Source of the DNA: UBA1189 sp045654565
Lineage (GTDB): Bacteria; Bacteroidota; Bacteroidia; Bacteroidales; Bacteroidaceae
Length of the DNA: 28,584 nt
Assembly: GCA_045654565.1 (NCBI GenBank)
Contig: JAZONP010000183.1
Location: 1 to 28,584 of the forward strand
Direction of reading: 5' to 3'
This document shows positions 1 through 6,692 of the stretch, one piece after another. Positions within the stretch are counted from its first letter, which is position 1; each line of letters opens with the position of its first letter. The position numbers were made by a program, and so were the translations under genes. The notes under the pieces are model-generated. The model did no database searches. It was not told where the DNA came from and saw nothing but the letters and a program-made list of their open reading frames with translations.

Positions 1-60
1 AAAGATAAGCTTGCTTAATCTCTGCTGAGGTGCGAACCGACGAACGAGCGAGGGTAGAAG

Positions 61-74
61 CAAAGTTCACTTTG
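61..74. repeat. Short palindrome CAAAGT-TC-ACTTTG
   Basis: Two 6-base arms flank a two-base centre in the non-coding stretch 1-184, downstream of the minus-strand deacetylase gene. On the minus strand its core AAGTGAACTT is identical to the core of the palindrome at 19741-19756, and both lie beside CGCTCG-rich sequence, so they may belong to one dispersed repeat family. Nothing else recognisable was seen in 1-184. Confidence 0.45.
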
Positions 75-184
75 ATTATTCCGAGTAAGGAGGAGGAAAC
101 GAAAGTCGTAAGGAGGAAAACTAAGAGTTACTAACGCGGAAAATACATGAACTAGGTAAACATCAATATTATTGCCTTCATCTT

Positions 185-796
185 TTAATCGAACACCTTA
201 AAGGTATAACCTTCGGCAAGGAGCCATTCGATGGCACGAGGGAGAGCATAGTAGAGGTTATTAACGGAGCGAAGCGAATCATGGAAGGTAATAATTGAAC
301 CAGGACGAGCATATCGCTTCACCTTCTCTAGCACCTGTTCGCCAGTCAGTTTAGGGTCATAATCACGAGTTACAAGATCCCACATAATGATACGATAGCG
401 ATTGCATAATGCACGATATTGTCCGAACCGCATAAAGCCATGAGGCGGGCGAAAAAGATCCGTTGCAAGATAGCTGGCTGCCTTTTCAATATTGTCTATA
501 TAATGTTTGGTGTGCTCACCAAACCCACTCAAATGATTATAAGTGTGATTCCCTATGCGATGTCCATGTTCAATGACCATATTGAACTCATTGGAATGCT
601 TACGCACATTGTCCCCCACCATAAAAAAGGTGGCCTTGACGTTATACTTATCCAAAACGCCTAACACCCAAGGAGTGACCTTAGGTATAGGGCCATCATC
701 GAAAGTAAGATAGACGGATCGCTCAGAAGCACTCATCCGCCAACATGCACAAGGGTACAGTTGACGGATGAATTGTGGGGGCTGTTCAATAAACAT
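185..796 (-). CDS. Polysaccharide deacetylase (NodB/CE4) family protein
   Basis: This 203-residue protein is almost entirely one NodB homology domain, which in this family removes N- or O-acetyl groups from polysaccharide with a divalent metal. The family motifs are visible: TFDDGP (31-36) with D34 as the expected metal aspartate, GNHTYNH (82-88) with H84 and H88 as metal histidines, the RPPHG arginine motif (116-120), and a late FHDS motif near residues 172-175. All catalytic elements appear intact. No signal peptide or membrane helix is obvious, so an intracellular or non-classically exported enzyme is possible. The start codon lies one base after the stop of the upstream DUF2723 gene, which implies a translationally coupled two-gene operon. 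The substrate is unknown; a role in modifying the glycan handled by its neighbour is an inference. Confidence 0.9.
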   Translation of the reverse strand: MFIEQPPQFIRQLYPCACWRMSASERSVYLTFDDGPIPKVTPWVLGVLDKYNVKATFFMVGDNVRKHSNEFNMVIEHGHRIGNHTYNHLSGFGEHTKHYIDNIEKAASYLATDLFRPPHGFMRFGQYRALCNRYRIIMWDLVTRDYDPKLTGEQVLEKVKRYARPGSIITFHDSLRSVNNLYYALPRAIEWLLAEGYTFKVFD

Positions 797-797
797 A

Positions 798-3700
798 TCA
801 CCTTACTCTCATCTCCAACTCGCGATACAGACTATCGAAGAGTGCTGAGTAGTGGTCCAATGTCTCTTTATCGGTAGAGCGTTCCATAAGTTGGATGGTC
901 TTGACCAATGTACTTAGGCAATTACGCACCTCACCGAATGATATATCGAAATGCTTGTCATCGAGGCTTAAGTACCATGTGATATACTCGATATCATTAT
1001 CCGCTACCTGCGAGAGGATATCCATACCCTTCTCTGTCTCTCCCAAGAGGAGGTAAGCCTGACCTATTTGATGCGACTGGCTATGCCAATAGTTATGTGG
1101 AAGGATAGAGGCAGGGAACTCCTCATCACACTTGTTGAGTACCGCAAGCGCCTTATCCCTCTTGCCCTCACGGATAAGCTGATTAGCCAACATGGTATAG
1201 AGGCGGCGGTGAGTATATCCCATGCGAGTAATCGTCTCGTCAATATAGATGCCAGGGGTGCTCATACCGCCAAACTCGAAACGATTCATGAGATTTTCAT
1301 ACATCGTCTCGCTATCTACCGCAAAACCATTCTGTGCAAGGCCGAGCTTTCGGAAGTTGAACGGAGTAATACGATAAGCCAGACCCTCTTGAATAAAGAA
1401 GGGTTCGAGCCCAACATAGTTGTCACTACCTACAGTGGTAGACATATAGAGCGGACGTTCCCAATTGGTGCTTGCCAACATCTCGAGCAACATGATGTGG
1501 TTCTTAGTAAGCATGTTGCGTCCTTTGAGCGAGATGACCATACGATCAGGCATCTTAGCCATGGTCTCTTCATCAGTAGCGCCACGGTACTGCTCAGGGA
1601 TATACATACCCGAGCGCAACACAGCTGCCTTGTCAAGGGTGATGTATACTGTGTCTGTAGGTATATAGTGCAGATTCTCGTCCTTGCTCTTTACCCAGTA
1701 GTCAAGAATATTACGCAGTTCGAAAGGCTCAGCACCAAACTTACGGCTAGCCGCAGCATAATTTTTCTTGTAGATGTCAAGTACGGCTTCCTTTGCCTCA
1801 GGACGTATCTCAATGTAATCATTTGTCCCCTCTACATAGTCGAGACGTTCCCAATGGATAGGCACTGAGGGTGAGTCATAAGCCGGACGACGCATCTGGT
1901 CGATGTACCAATCAGTCTGCAAATACGAAAGGTTACATACACGACTATCCGTGCGCACTCCCTCTACCTCTTGATTATACCAAAGGGGGAAGGTGTCGTT
2001 ATCACCGTTAGTGAAGATGATGGGATTGCCCTTCTCGGGGAGCGAGTTGAGATAATTGGCACCAAAGTCACGCGCCATATAGCGATCGCTTCGATCGTGA
2101 TCGTCCCAGGTCTGACTCACCATCTGCAAAGGCACCAGCACGCATACCAATGTAGCAACTACACCTGCGGCGGCCTGGTTCTTGATGAGTTTCTGCAAGA
2201 CTTGTGCAATACCAGCCACACCCATACCGATCCATATGGCGAAGGCATAGAACGAAGCGGCATAAGCATAGTCTCGTTCGCGAGGCTGCATGGGGGTTTG
2301 GTTGAGGTAGAGAACGATAGCCAATCCCGTCATAAAGAAGAGCATGAATACCACCCAGAACTGTCGCGCACCACGCTTACCACGGTTTGCCTGCCAGAAG
2401 AGACCAATGAGGCCAAGAATCAAGGGCAAGCCATAGAACACATTGCGTCCCTTATTGTCGCGTAGCTCTGAGGGCAACAATGTCTGATCACCCACGAGCA
2501 GTTTGTCGATAAAATTAATGCCAGTGATCCAGTTTCCATGTTCTATTTCACCGTGGCCTTGTATATCATTCTGACGACCCACGAAGTTCCACATGAAATA
2601 GCGCCAATACATGAAGTTCACCTGATAACTGATGAAGAACTTCAAGTTCTCCAATTGCGTAGGAACCGTGATTTTCTGTCTTTGCCCGCCTACGTTGACT
2701 ACAGCTTCACGCCCCTTGATGCCACCTACCCAATTGTCATAGAGATTAATGGTACCTCCACCACCATTGGGCCAGTTGGCATGGTCGGCACTATGCATAC
2801 GGGGGAAGATCATCGAAGGCTCCATGATATACTCACGCTTGGTACGCACTACGAAATATTGATCCTTTTCATCGGCATTTGCCTTCTCTTTGGGCATATA
2901 TACTTTGGCCCCCTCCTTCACGACAGGAACCAAGTACTGCCCCTCTACCTTGCGAGCGATTTTCGAGGCATAAGAGCCGCCATAGAAAAGCGGAGTGTCG
3001 CCATACTGCTCACGGTTGAGGTAACTACCAAGGGTAAAGATATCTTCGGGCGAGTTCTGATCCATCGGCGTATTGGCTGCCGAGCGAACCACGATAACCG
3101 CATAGGAAGAATACCCCACGACAATCATCAGAATCGACACCAACGCTGTGCTCATCACACGAGCGCTCATGCGCCATTGCTCCTTCAGTTTATCCATACT
3201 GAAGAGGTATGCAGCCAAAGCACCCAATACCACGAGACCAAGTACTACGCATTTGACACCATGGCCATAGAAAGGCAGTCCCGTAAGGGCTACTACTGAA
3301 AGGAATGCAATGTTGGCACGCGCCTTAGAGACACCCTTATGAGTTTCCCATATACTCCATACGAGCGCACCCACTAACACCACGATATAGATGATGAGGC
3401 CAGTATTGAATGGCATGGAGAGCCCATTGACAAAGAGCAGTTCAAACCACCCTCCTACTTTCACAATACCTGGTACGATACCATACAAGATAGCAGCAAT
3501 GAGCACGGCCGATACGATAAGTGCGATAATTGAGCCCTTCACACCTGCATTGGGGCGCTTCTTATAGTAATAGATAAGCACAATGGCAGGGATACAGAGC
3601 AAGTTCAGCAGGTGGACACCTACCGAAAGACCCATCATATAGGCAATAAGGATAAGCCAACGATCGCTACGCACATCATCGGCCTCTTCTTCCCACTTAA

Positions 3701-4184
3701 GTATAAACCAGAACACCACAGCCGTAAAGAACGAGCTATAGGCATACACCTCACTCTCAACTGCACTATACCAGAAGGTATCGCTGAAGGTATAGGCCAA
3801 TGCCCCGACCAAACCCGATCCGATAATCGTAATCACCTGTCCCGTCTTGATAGTGGTGCTGTTGCCACAGATGAGACGGCGTGTGAGGTGTGTAATGCTC
3901 CAGAAGAGAAACAAGATACAACCCGCACTGAGCAGTGCCGACATCACGTTCACCATGTAAGCTACCTGTGAGGGGTCGCTAGCGAACTGTGAGAACAAGT
4001 TGGCCGTAAGCATGAAGAAGGGCGCACCGGGCGGGTGACCCACTTCGAGCTTATAGCCCGTGGTGATAAACTCAGGACAATCCCAGAAGCTTGCCGATGA
4101 CTCGATGGTTAGACAGTAGACCACCGCCGCTACGGCAAATACCAACCAACCCATAAGGTTGTTAATCAGTTTGTATTGTTTCAT
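798..4184 (-). CDS. DUF2723 multi-pass membrane protein, predicted GT-C glycosyltransferase
   Basis: This 1128-residue protein has an N-terminal half dense in hydrophobic segments (about ten or more membrane helices up to roughly residue 700) followed by a soluble C-terminal region. It matches the DUF2723 family. After the first helix comes WDCPEF (34-39) and then GHPPG (49-53). The acidic pair D35/E38 in the first outward loop is typical of GT-C enzymes that use lipid-linked sugars. A second family-like stretch, NGDNDTFPLWYNQE, lies in the soluble part. The related human protein TMEM260 is reported to be a protein O-mannosyltransferase, so transfer of a sugar onto exported proteins is a reasonable hypothesis, but donor and acceptor here are unknown. 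It is first in an operon with the deacetylase, and the C-terminal repeat-like region may be TPR-like. Confidence 0.88.
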   Translation of the reverse strand: MKQYKLINNLMGWLVFAVAAVVYCLTIESSASFWDCPEFITTGYKLEVGHPPGAPFFMLTANLFSQFASDPSQVAYMVNVMSALLSAGCILFLFWSITHLTRRLICGNSTTIKTGQVITIIGSGLVGALAYTFSDTFWYSAVESEVYAYSSFFTAVVFWFILKWEEEADDVRSDRWLILIAYMMGLSVGVHLLNLLCIPAIVLIYYYKKRPNAGVKGSIIALIVSAVLIAAILYGIVPGIVKVGGWFELLFVNGLSMPFNTGLIIYIVVLVGALVWSIWETHKGVSKARANIAFLSVVALTGLPFYGHGVKCVVLGLVVLGALAAYLFSMDKLKEQWRMSARVMSTALVSILMIVVGYSSYAVIVVRSAANTPMDQNSPEDIFTLGSYLNREQYGDTPLFYGGSYASKIARKVEGQYLVPVVKEGAKVYMPKEKANADEKDQYFVVRTKREYIMEPSMIFPRMHSADHANWPNGGGGTINLYDNWVGGIKGREAVVNVGGQRQKITVPTQLENLKFFISYQVNFMYWRYFMWNFVGRQNDIQGHGEIEHGNWITGINFIDKLLVGDQTLLPSELRDNKGRNVFYGLPLILGLIGLFWQANRGKRGARQFWVVFMLFFMTGLAIVLYLNQTPMQPRERDYAYAASFYAFAIWIGMGVAGIAQVLQKLIKNQAAAGVVATLVCVLVPLQMVSQTWDDHDRSDRYMARDFGANYLNSLPEKGNPIIFTNGDNDTFPLWYNQEVEGVRTDSRVCNLSYLQTDWYIDQMRRPAYDSPSVPIHWERLDYVEGTNDYIEIRPEAKEAVLDIYKKNYAAASRKFGAEPFELRNILDYWVKSKDENLHYIPTDTVYITLDKAAVLRSGMYIPEQYRGATDEETMAKMPDRMVISLKGRNMLTKNHIMLLEMLASTNWERPLYMSTTVGSDNYVGLEPFFIQEGLAYRITPFNFRKLGLAQNGFAVDSETMYENLMNRFEFGGMSTPGIYIDETITRMGYTHRRLYTMLANQLIREGKRDKALAVLNKCDEEFPASILPHNYWHSQSHQIGQAYLLLGETEKGMDILSQVADNDIEYITWYLSLDDKHFDISFGEVRNCLSTLVKTIQLMERSTDKETLDHYSALFDSLYRELEMRVR

Positions 4185-4222
4185 TGCAATGCGTATATGC
4201 TTTCCTATACTTAATTAAGGCG

Positions 4223-4230
4223 CAAAGTTA
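4223..4230 (-). promoter_or_regulatory. Candidate -7 promoter element for the DUF2723 operon
   Basis: Read on the minus strand this is TAACTTTG, a full match to the Bacteroidota -7 consensus TAnnTTTG, 38 bases upstream of the DUF2723 start. I found no convincing TTG/TTTG at the usual distance upstream, so the call rests on the -7 element and position alone. Confidence 0.45.
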
Positions 4231-4313
4231 GTGTAAAATAATGAAATATCAGCCTATTGACTGGGTAATTAGCATTTATTCACGCTTCAAGGCTCCATTT
4301 TTGGCTCTACCCG

Positions 4314-4344
4314 TTGGCTATTCGCCATAAAAATCATACTTTTG
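4314..4344 (+). promoter_or_regulatory. Bacteroidota-type promoter for the thioredoxin-like lipoprotein
   Basis: TTG at 4314-4316 is followed after 20 bases by TACTTTTG at 4337-4344, matching the -33/-7 pattern TTG-N19-21-TAnnTTTG. Transcription would start around 4350, which leaves a leader of about 25 bases before the ATG at 4375. The position also rules out the TTG at 4342 as the start codon. Confidence 0.65.
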
Positions 4345-4374
4345 CAGACGAACATAAACACAAACTATCAATTT

Positions 4375-5712
4375 ATGAAGAAGAAAGCACTCCTTCCCAT
4401 ACTGGCCTTGGCCATGGTATGCTGCACCCCCCAAAGACAAGAGACTCAACACATCACCATCACCACTGATGATGTCACCGACCGCAAGATGACCCTCTCA
4501 CCTATGGCCAGCCATAGAGGCGCTACAGAGATGACTCTCGAAGAGAACACATATAGCGCATCTGTATCTACCAGTGAGACTGGCTTCTACAACCTGGTAT
4601 CAGTCACCAACGACAGACAGTACATCATTCCCTATTACGTTCCCGTAACCAAGAGTGAGTCGGCTTCGCACCTCACCTTTGGCGAGCGTGGCACGATAAC
4701 CATCGAGGGCAGCAAGGACAACAGCGCATTGGCTGCCTTCACCTCGGTCTATGCCACCAACAGCCGTGATCTATGGAAGCTCCAGAAGGGTGAAACCGAA
4801 GCCGCGCGCGCCATCATAGAGGCCATTGCCATCAAGGCTGACTCTATCGTCAAAGCCTACCGTTGTTCAAAGCCCGTGGCCGAATACATCAAGACATGGG
4901 CCTACACCATCGCCTACGACTGCTTCTCTTCAGTACCCCGCATTGTGGGAATACCCCTCAAGGAACTGCCATACAGCCGTGAAGACCTGCTGGCCGAGCC
5001 TCATACCGTGCTCAACTCACCCATTGCGGCCCTCTTCTCCAACACTCCTCACATCGTATACTCTTCTATCCCTAACAAGAATAACCTCGACAGCGCACTC
5101 ATCTACGTAGAACAACATTATACCGACACCACAATCATCAAGAAGGTAAATGACAATATCGCTGGCCGCTACGTGAGCCGCTATGACTATAGCACTGAAT
5201 TTGACAAAGGATTAGAGCGTCTACAGACTGCCACAGAGCGTTACGGACTCGACCCACGCCACATTGTCGACTTCGAGAAGCACCGCGCTACCGTACCTGG
5301 GCAGCCCTTCCCCGCAGGCGTTGTACTCCAAGACCGTAATGGAAACGTGGTAGACTTCAGCGCCTTCCGTGGCAAGTACGTATACATCGACATGTGGGCA
5401 AGCTGGTGTGTACCTTGTCTGCGCGAGGTGCCCGTACTACAACAGCTCGAGAAGAATCTGAAGAACAAGAAGGTAGCTTTTGTTTCCATCTCTATTGATG
5501 CATCCCAAGACGCATGGAAGAAAAAGATGGATGAAAAGAATATGCACGGCCATCAACTATGGAACCCCGAAGGAACTTTGGGCAAAGCCCTCAACGTGAA
5601 GGGTATCCCCTTCTTTGCCATCTACGACCCCGACGGCAACCTTTACATGCATGGAGCCCCACGCCCCAGCCAAGGTCCTGGTTTGGTAGAGCTTCTTGAA
5701 GGACTAAAATAA
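4375..5712 (+). CDS. Thiol-disulfide oxidoreductase lipoprotein (TlpA/AhpC-TSA-like thioredoxin domain)
   Basis: I chose the ATG at 4375 (445 residues) over an in-frame TTG at 4342, because that TTG falls inside the promoter and the ATG opens a clean lipoprotein signal peptide (MKKK, hydrophobic core, then Cys16/Cys17 as the lipidation site). The N-terminal third (about 20-120) is beta-rich and resembles the DUF4369-type domain often found in these Bacteroidota proteins. A helical linker follows, and the C-terminal 140 residues form a thioredoxin fold with active site WCVPC (C345 and C348) and a later cis-proline-type segment GIPFF. The expected role is reduction or isomerisation of disulfides in exported proteins from the periplasmic face of a membrane. 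It is monocistronic, between its own promoter and a strong hairpin. The electron donor and substrate are unknown. Confidence 0.88.
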   Translation: MKKKALLPILALAMVCCTPQRQETQHITITTDDVTDRKMTLSPMASHRGATEMTLEENTYSASVSTSETGFYNLVSVTNDRQYIIPYYVPVTKSESASHLTFGERGTITIEGSKDNSALAAFTSVYATNSRDLWKLQKGETEAARAIIEAIAIKADSIVKAYRCSKPVAEYIKTWAYTIAYDCFSSVPRIVGIPLKELPYSREDLLAEPHTVLNSPIAALFSNTPHIVYSSIPNKNNLDSALIYVEQHYTDTTIIKKVNDNIAGRYVSRYDYSTEFDKGLERLQTATERYGLDPRHIVDFEKHRATVPGQPFPAGVVLQDRNGNVVDFSAFRGKYVYIDMWASWCVPCLREVPVLQQLEKNLKNKKVAFVSISIDASQDAWKKKMDEKNMHGHQLWNPEGTLGKALNVKGIPFFAIYDPDGNLYMHGAPRPSQGPGLVELLEGLK

Positions 5713-5750
5713 CAAAAACGTCCCATTTCATCGGGGAATCAAGTCAATGC

Positions 5751-5785
5751 AAGGGGGTGCCACATGGCACTCCCTTCTTATTTGG
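5751..5785 (+). terminator. Hairpin terminator after the thioredoxin-like gene
   Basis: AAGGGGGTGCC (5751-5761) pairs with GGCACTCCCTT (5766-5776) over 11 base pairs with one G-T pair and a four-base ACAT loop, followed by a weak pyrimidine/T stretch (CTTATTT). It lies 38 bases after the stop codon. The stem is strong, but the U tract is imperfect. Confidence 0.7.
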
Positions 5786-5855
5786 TATTAGGCCATGTTA
5801 GTGTCTATACTGTTCTTCCTAAAACATCATCATTCACCATACGAAACGGCAAACC

Positions 5856-5934
5856 TTTAGGCAAGGATTTAGGCAAAGATTTTGACCACAACTACCACTA
5901 CATAAATTCATTATATAGCAAATTAGGCAAAGGT
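5856..5934 (+). repeat. Left cluster of TTTAGGCAAAGA repeats (inverted partner at 6430-6520)
   Basis: Two 12-base units, TTTAGGCAAGGA (5856-5867) and TTTAGGCAAAGA (5868-5879), are head to tail. A separate copy, AATTAGGCAAAGGT, lies at 5921-5934. The latter is a perfect 14-base inverted match to 6430-6443. The order and spacing of units mirror those of the right cluster, so the two form a diverged inverted repeat. Confidence 0.75.
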
Positions 5935-6078
5935 ATACTACTGTTTATTATTTATAGGACACACCCGACTATCAGGGTGGTGGTTTCAAGGTAGAATCTT
6001 CCCAAGACACTCCTTCCGTAAGGAAAATCCTGTCCGACCTGTAAGCGACAACATCTATGCTATTTCCCTTAATTATGA

Positions 6079-6144
6079 AGCCTCAGAGAATTTGCTATCA
6101 GACCTTAGATAATTTATTGTCGGACCTTAGATAATTTGTTATTG
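6079..6144 (+). repeat. 22-base tandem repeat, three copies
   Basis: GACCTTAGATAATTT begins at 6101 and again at 6123, an exact period of 22. A degenerate third copy (about 14 of 22 positions) precedes it at 6079-6100, with AATTTG in register at 6089. The repeat lies midway between the two inverted clusters. Confidence 0.75.
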
Positions 6145-6214
6145 AACTACAAAGAAATCTTGCAAATCAGACAAAGGCAATAATTTGGGTAATAATATAG
6201 ATGTTGTCCAAAAC

Positions 6215-6243
6215 GTCTCGTGTCATTTCGAGCAAAGCGAGAC
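6215..6243. repeat. REP-like palindromic element
   Basis: GTCTCG (6215-6220) pairs with CGAGAC (6238-6243) around TGTCATTTCGAGCAAAG. The core TCATTTCGAGCAAAGCGAGA resembles short palindromes I recall as repeated in many Bacteroidota genomes. One copy cannot prove a repeat family. A second small stem (GGGA/TCCC near 6266-6280) follows. Confidence 0.5.
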
Positions 6244-6295
6244 AACCTTTAGGTCGCCGGCCAAAGGGAAAGGCAATCCCGCAGTGTGCCCCTAA

Positions 6296-6319
6296 TTTTA
6301 TCGCAGGCCTACGATAAAA
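6296..6319. other. Small hairpin with AGGCCT in the loop
   Basis: TTTTATCG (6296-6303) and CGATAAAA (6312-6319) are perfect 8-base arms around an 8-base loop that contains the palindrome AGGCCT. The arm sequence CGATAAAA recurs once at 6409-6416. No U tract follows on the plus strand, so a terminator role is not favoured. Confidence 0.45.
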
Positions 6320-6429
6320 AAATTGCAGAAAGGTTTTTCAGAAAAAGCCTTAAGGTTTTTTGAAAATCGCAGAAAGGTTTTTTGGACAACAGACAAAGAC
6401 TTTTTTTGCGATAAAATAGACAACAGGAC

Positions 6430-6520
6430 ACCTTTGCCTAATTGTGGCTATAGCGCACTGATATCATGCTGGTTAGAACAGAAATCTTTACCTAAATCTT
6501 TGCCTAATCTTTTGCCTAAA
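6430..6520 (-). repeat. Right cluster of TTTAGGCAAAGA repeats, inverted relative to the left cluster
   Basis: On the minus strand three units are visible: TTTAGGCAAAAGA (6508-6520), a central unit ending in AAGA (6497-6508) and TTTAGGTAAAGA (6485-6496). A spacer then leads to AATTAGGCAAAGGT (6430-6443). TATAGC lies just before this last unit in both clusters, which supports common ancestry of the two arms rather than chance similarity. Confidence 0.75.
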
Positions 6521-6616
6521 AGCACACCGAAGCCCACCAAGACATGAATTCACCACTAATTATATGTTTTACAACACATTTTGCAAAGAAATGATGGAGT
6601 ATTACATTTTTTTATC

Positions 6617-6624
6617 TACATTTG
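6617..6624 (+). promoter_or_regulatory. -7 promoter element for the secreted protein gene
   Basis: TACATTTG matches TAnnTTTG and lies 68 bases before the ATG at 6693. The nearest TTTTG (6579-6583) is too far upstream (33 bases) to be a normal -33 partner, so the promoter may be weak or activator-dependent. The leader is AT-rich (TAACTAATTAATAACTAACA), as is common before highly expressed Bacteroidota genes. Confidence 0.5.
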
Positions 6625-6692
6625 CGCCCTCAACAGAGCAATAGGTGTACATTTTTAACTAATTAATAACTAACATTTAAGATTTTTAAGGT

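Larger units (their letters stand above)
5713..6692. other. Gene-free, repeat-rich intergenic region
   Basis: This 980-base stretch between the thioredoxin-like gene and the secreted-protein gene has no credible coding region. It holds a terminator (5751-5785), clusters of a 12-base unit in inverted orientation (5856-5934 and 6430-6520), a three-copy 22-base tandem repeat (6079-6144), a REP-like palindrome (6215-6243), a small hairpin (6296-6319), two copies of GCAGAAAGGTTTTT 44 bases apart (6325 and 6369), and a promoter for the downstream gene near 6617. Base composition is patchy and AT-rich at its end. No transposase remnant was recognised. Confidence 0.7.

Noticed and set aside
2538..3299. 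Long plus-strand frame opposite the DUF2723 gene
   Set aside because: Antisense shadow of a clearly coding membrane protein; histidine-rich, low-plausibility translation.
4342..4374. TTG start for the thioredoxin-like gene
   Set aside because: It lies within the -7 promoter element. The ATG at 4375 gives the lipoprotein signal.
5764..5994. 76-codon open frame on the plus strand
   Set aside because: It starts inside the terminator loop and owes its LGKDLGKDF stretch to the 12-base repeat. No start signal or domain.
6079..6144. CRISPR array
   Set aside because: The copies are directly adjacent with no spacers, only three units, and no cas gene is nearby.
6323..6547. 74-codon open frame on the plus strand
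   Set aside because: It is built from T-rich repeats and the right inverted cluster (SLPKSLP pattern). No credible protein features.
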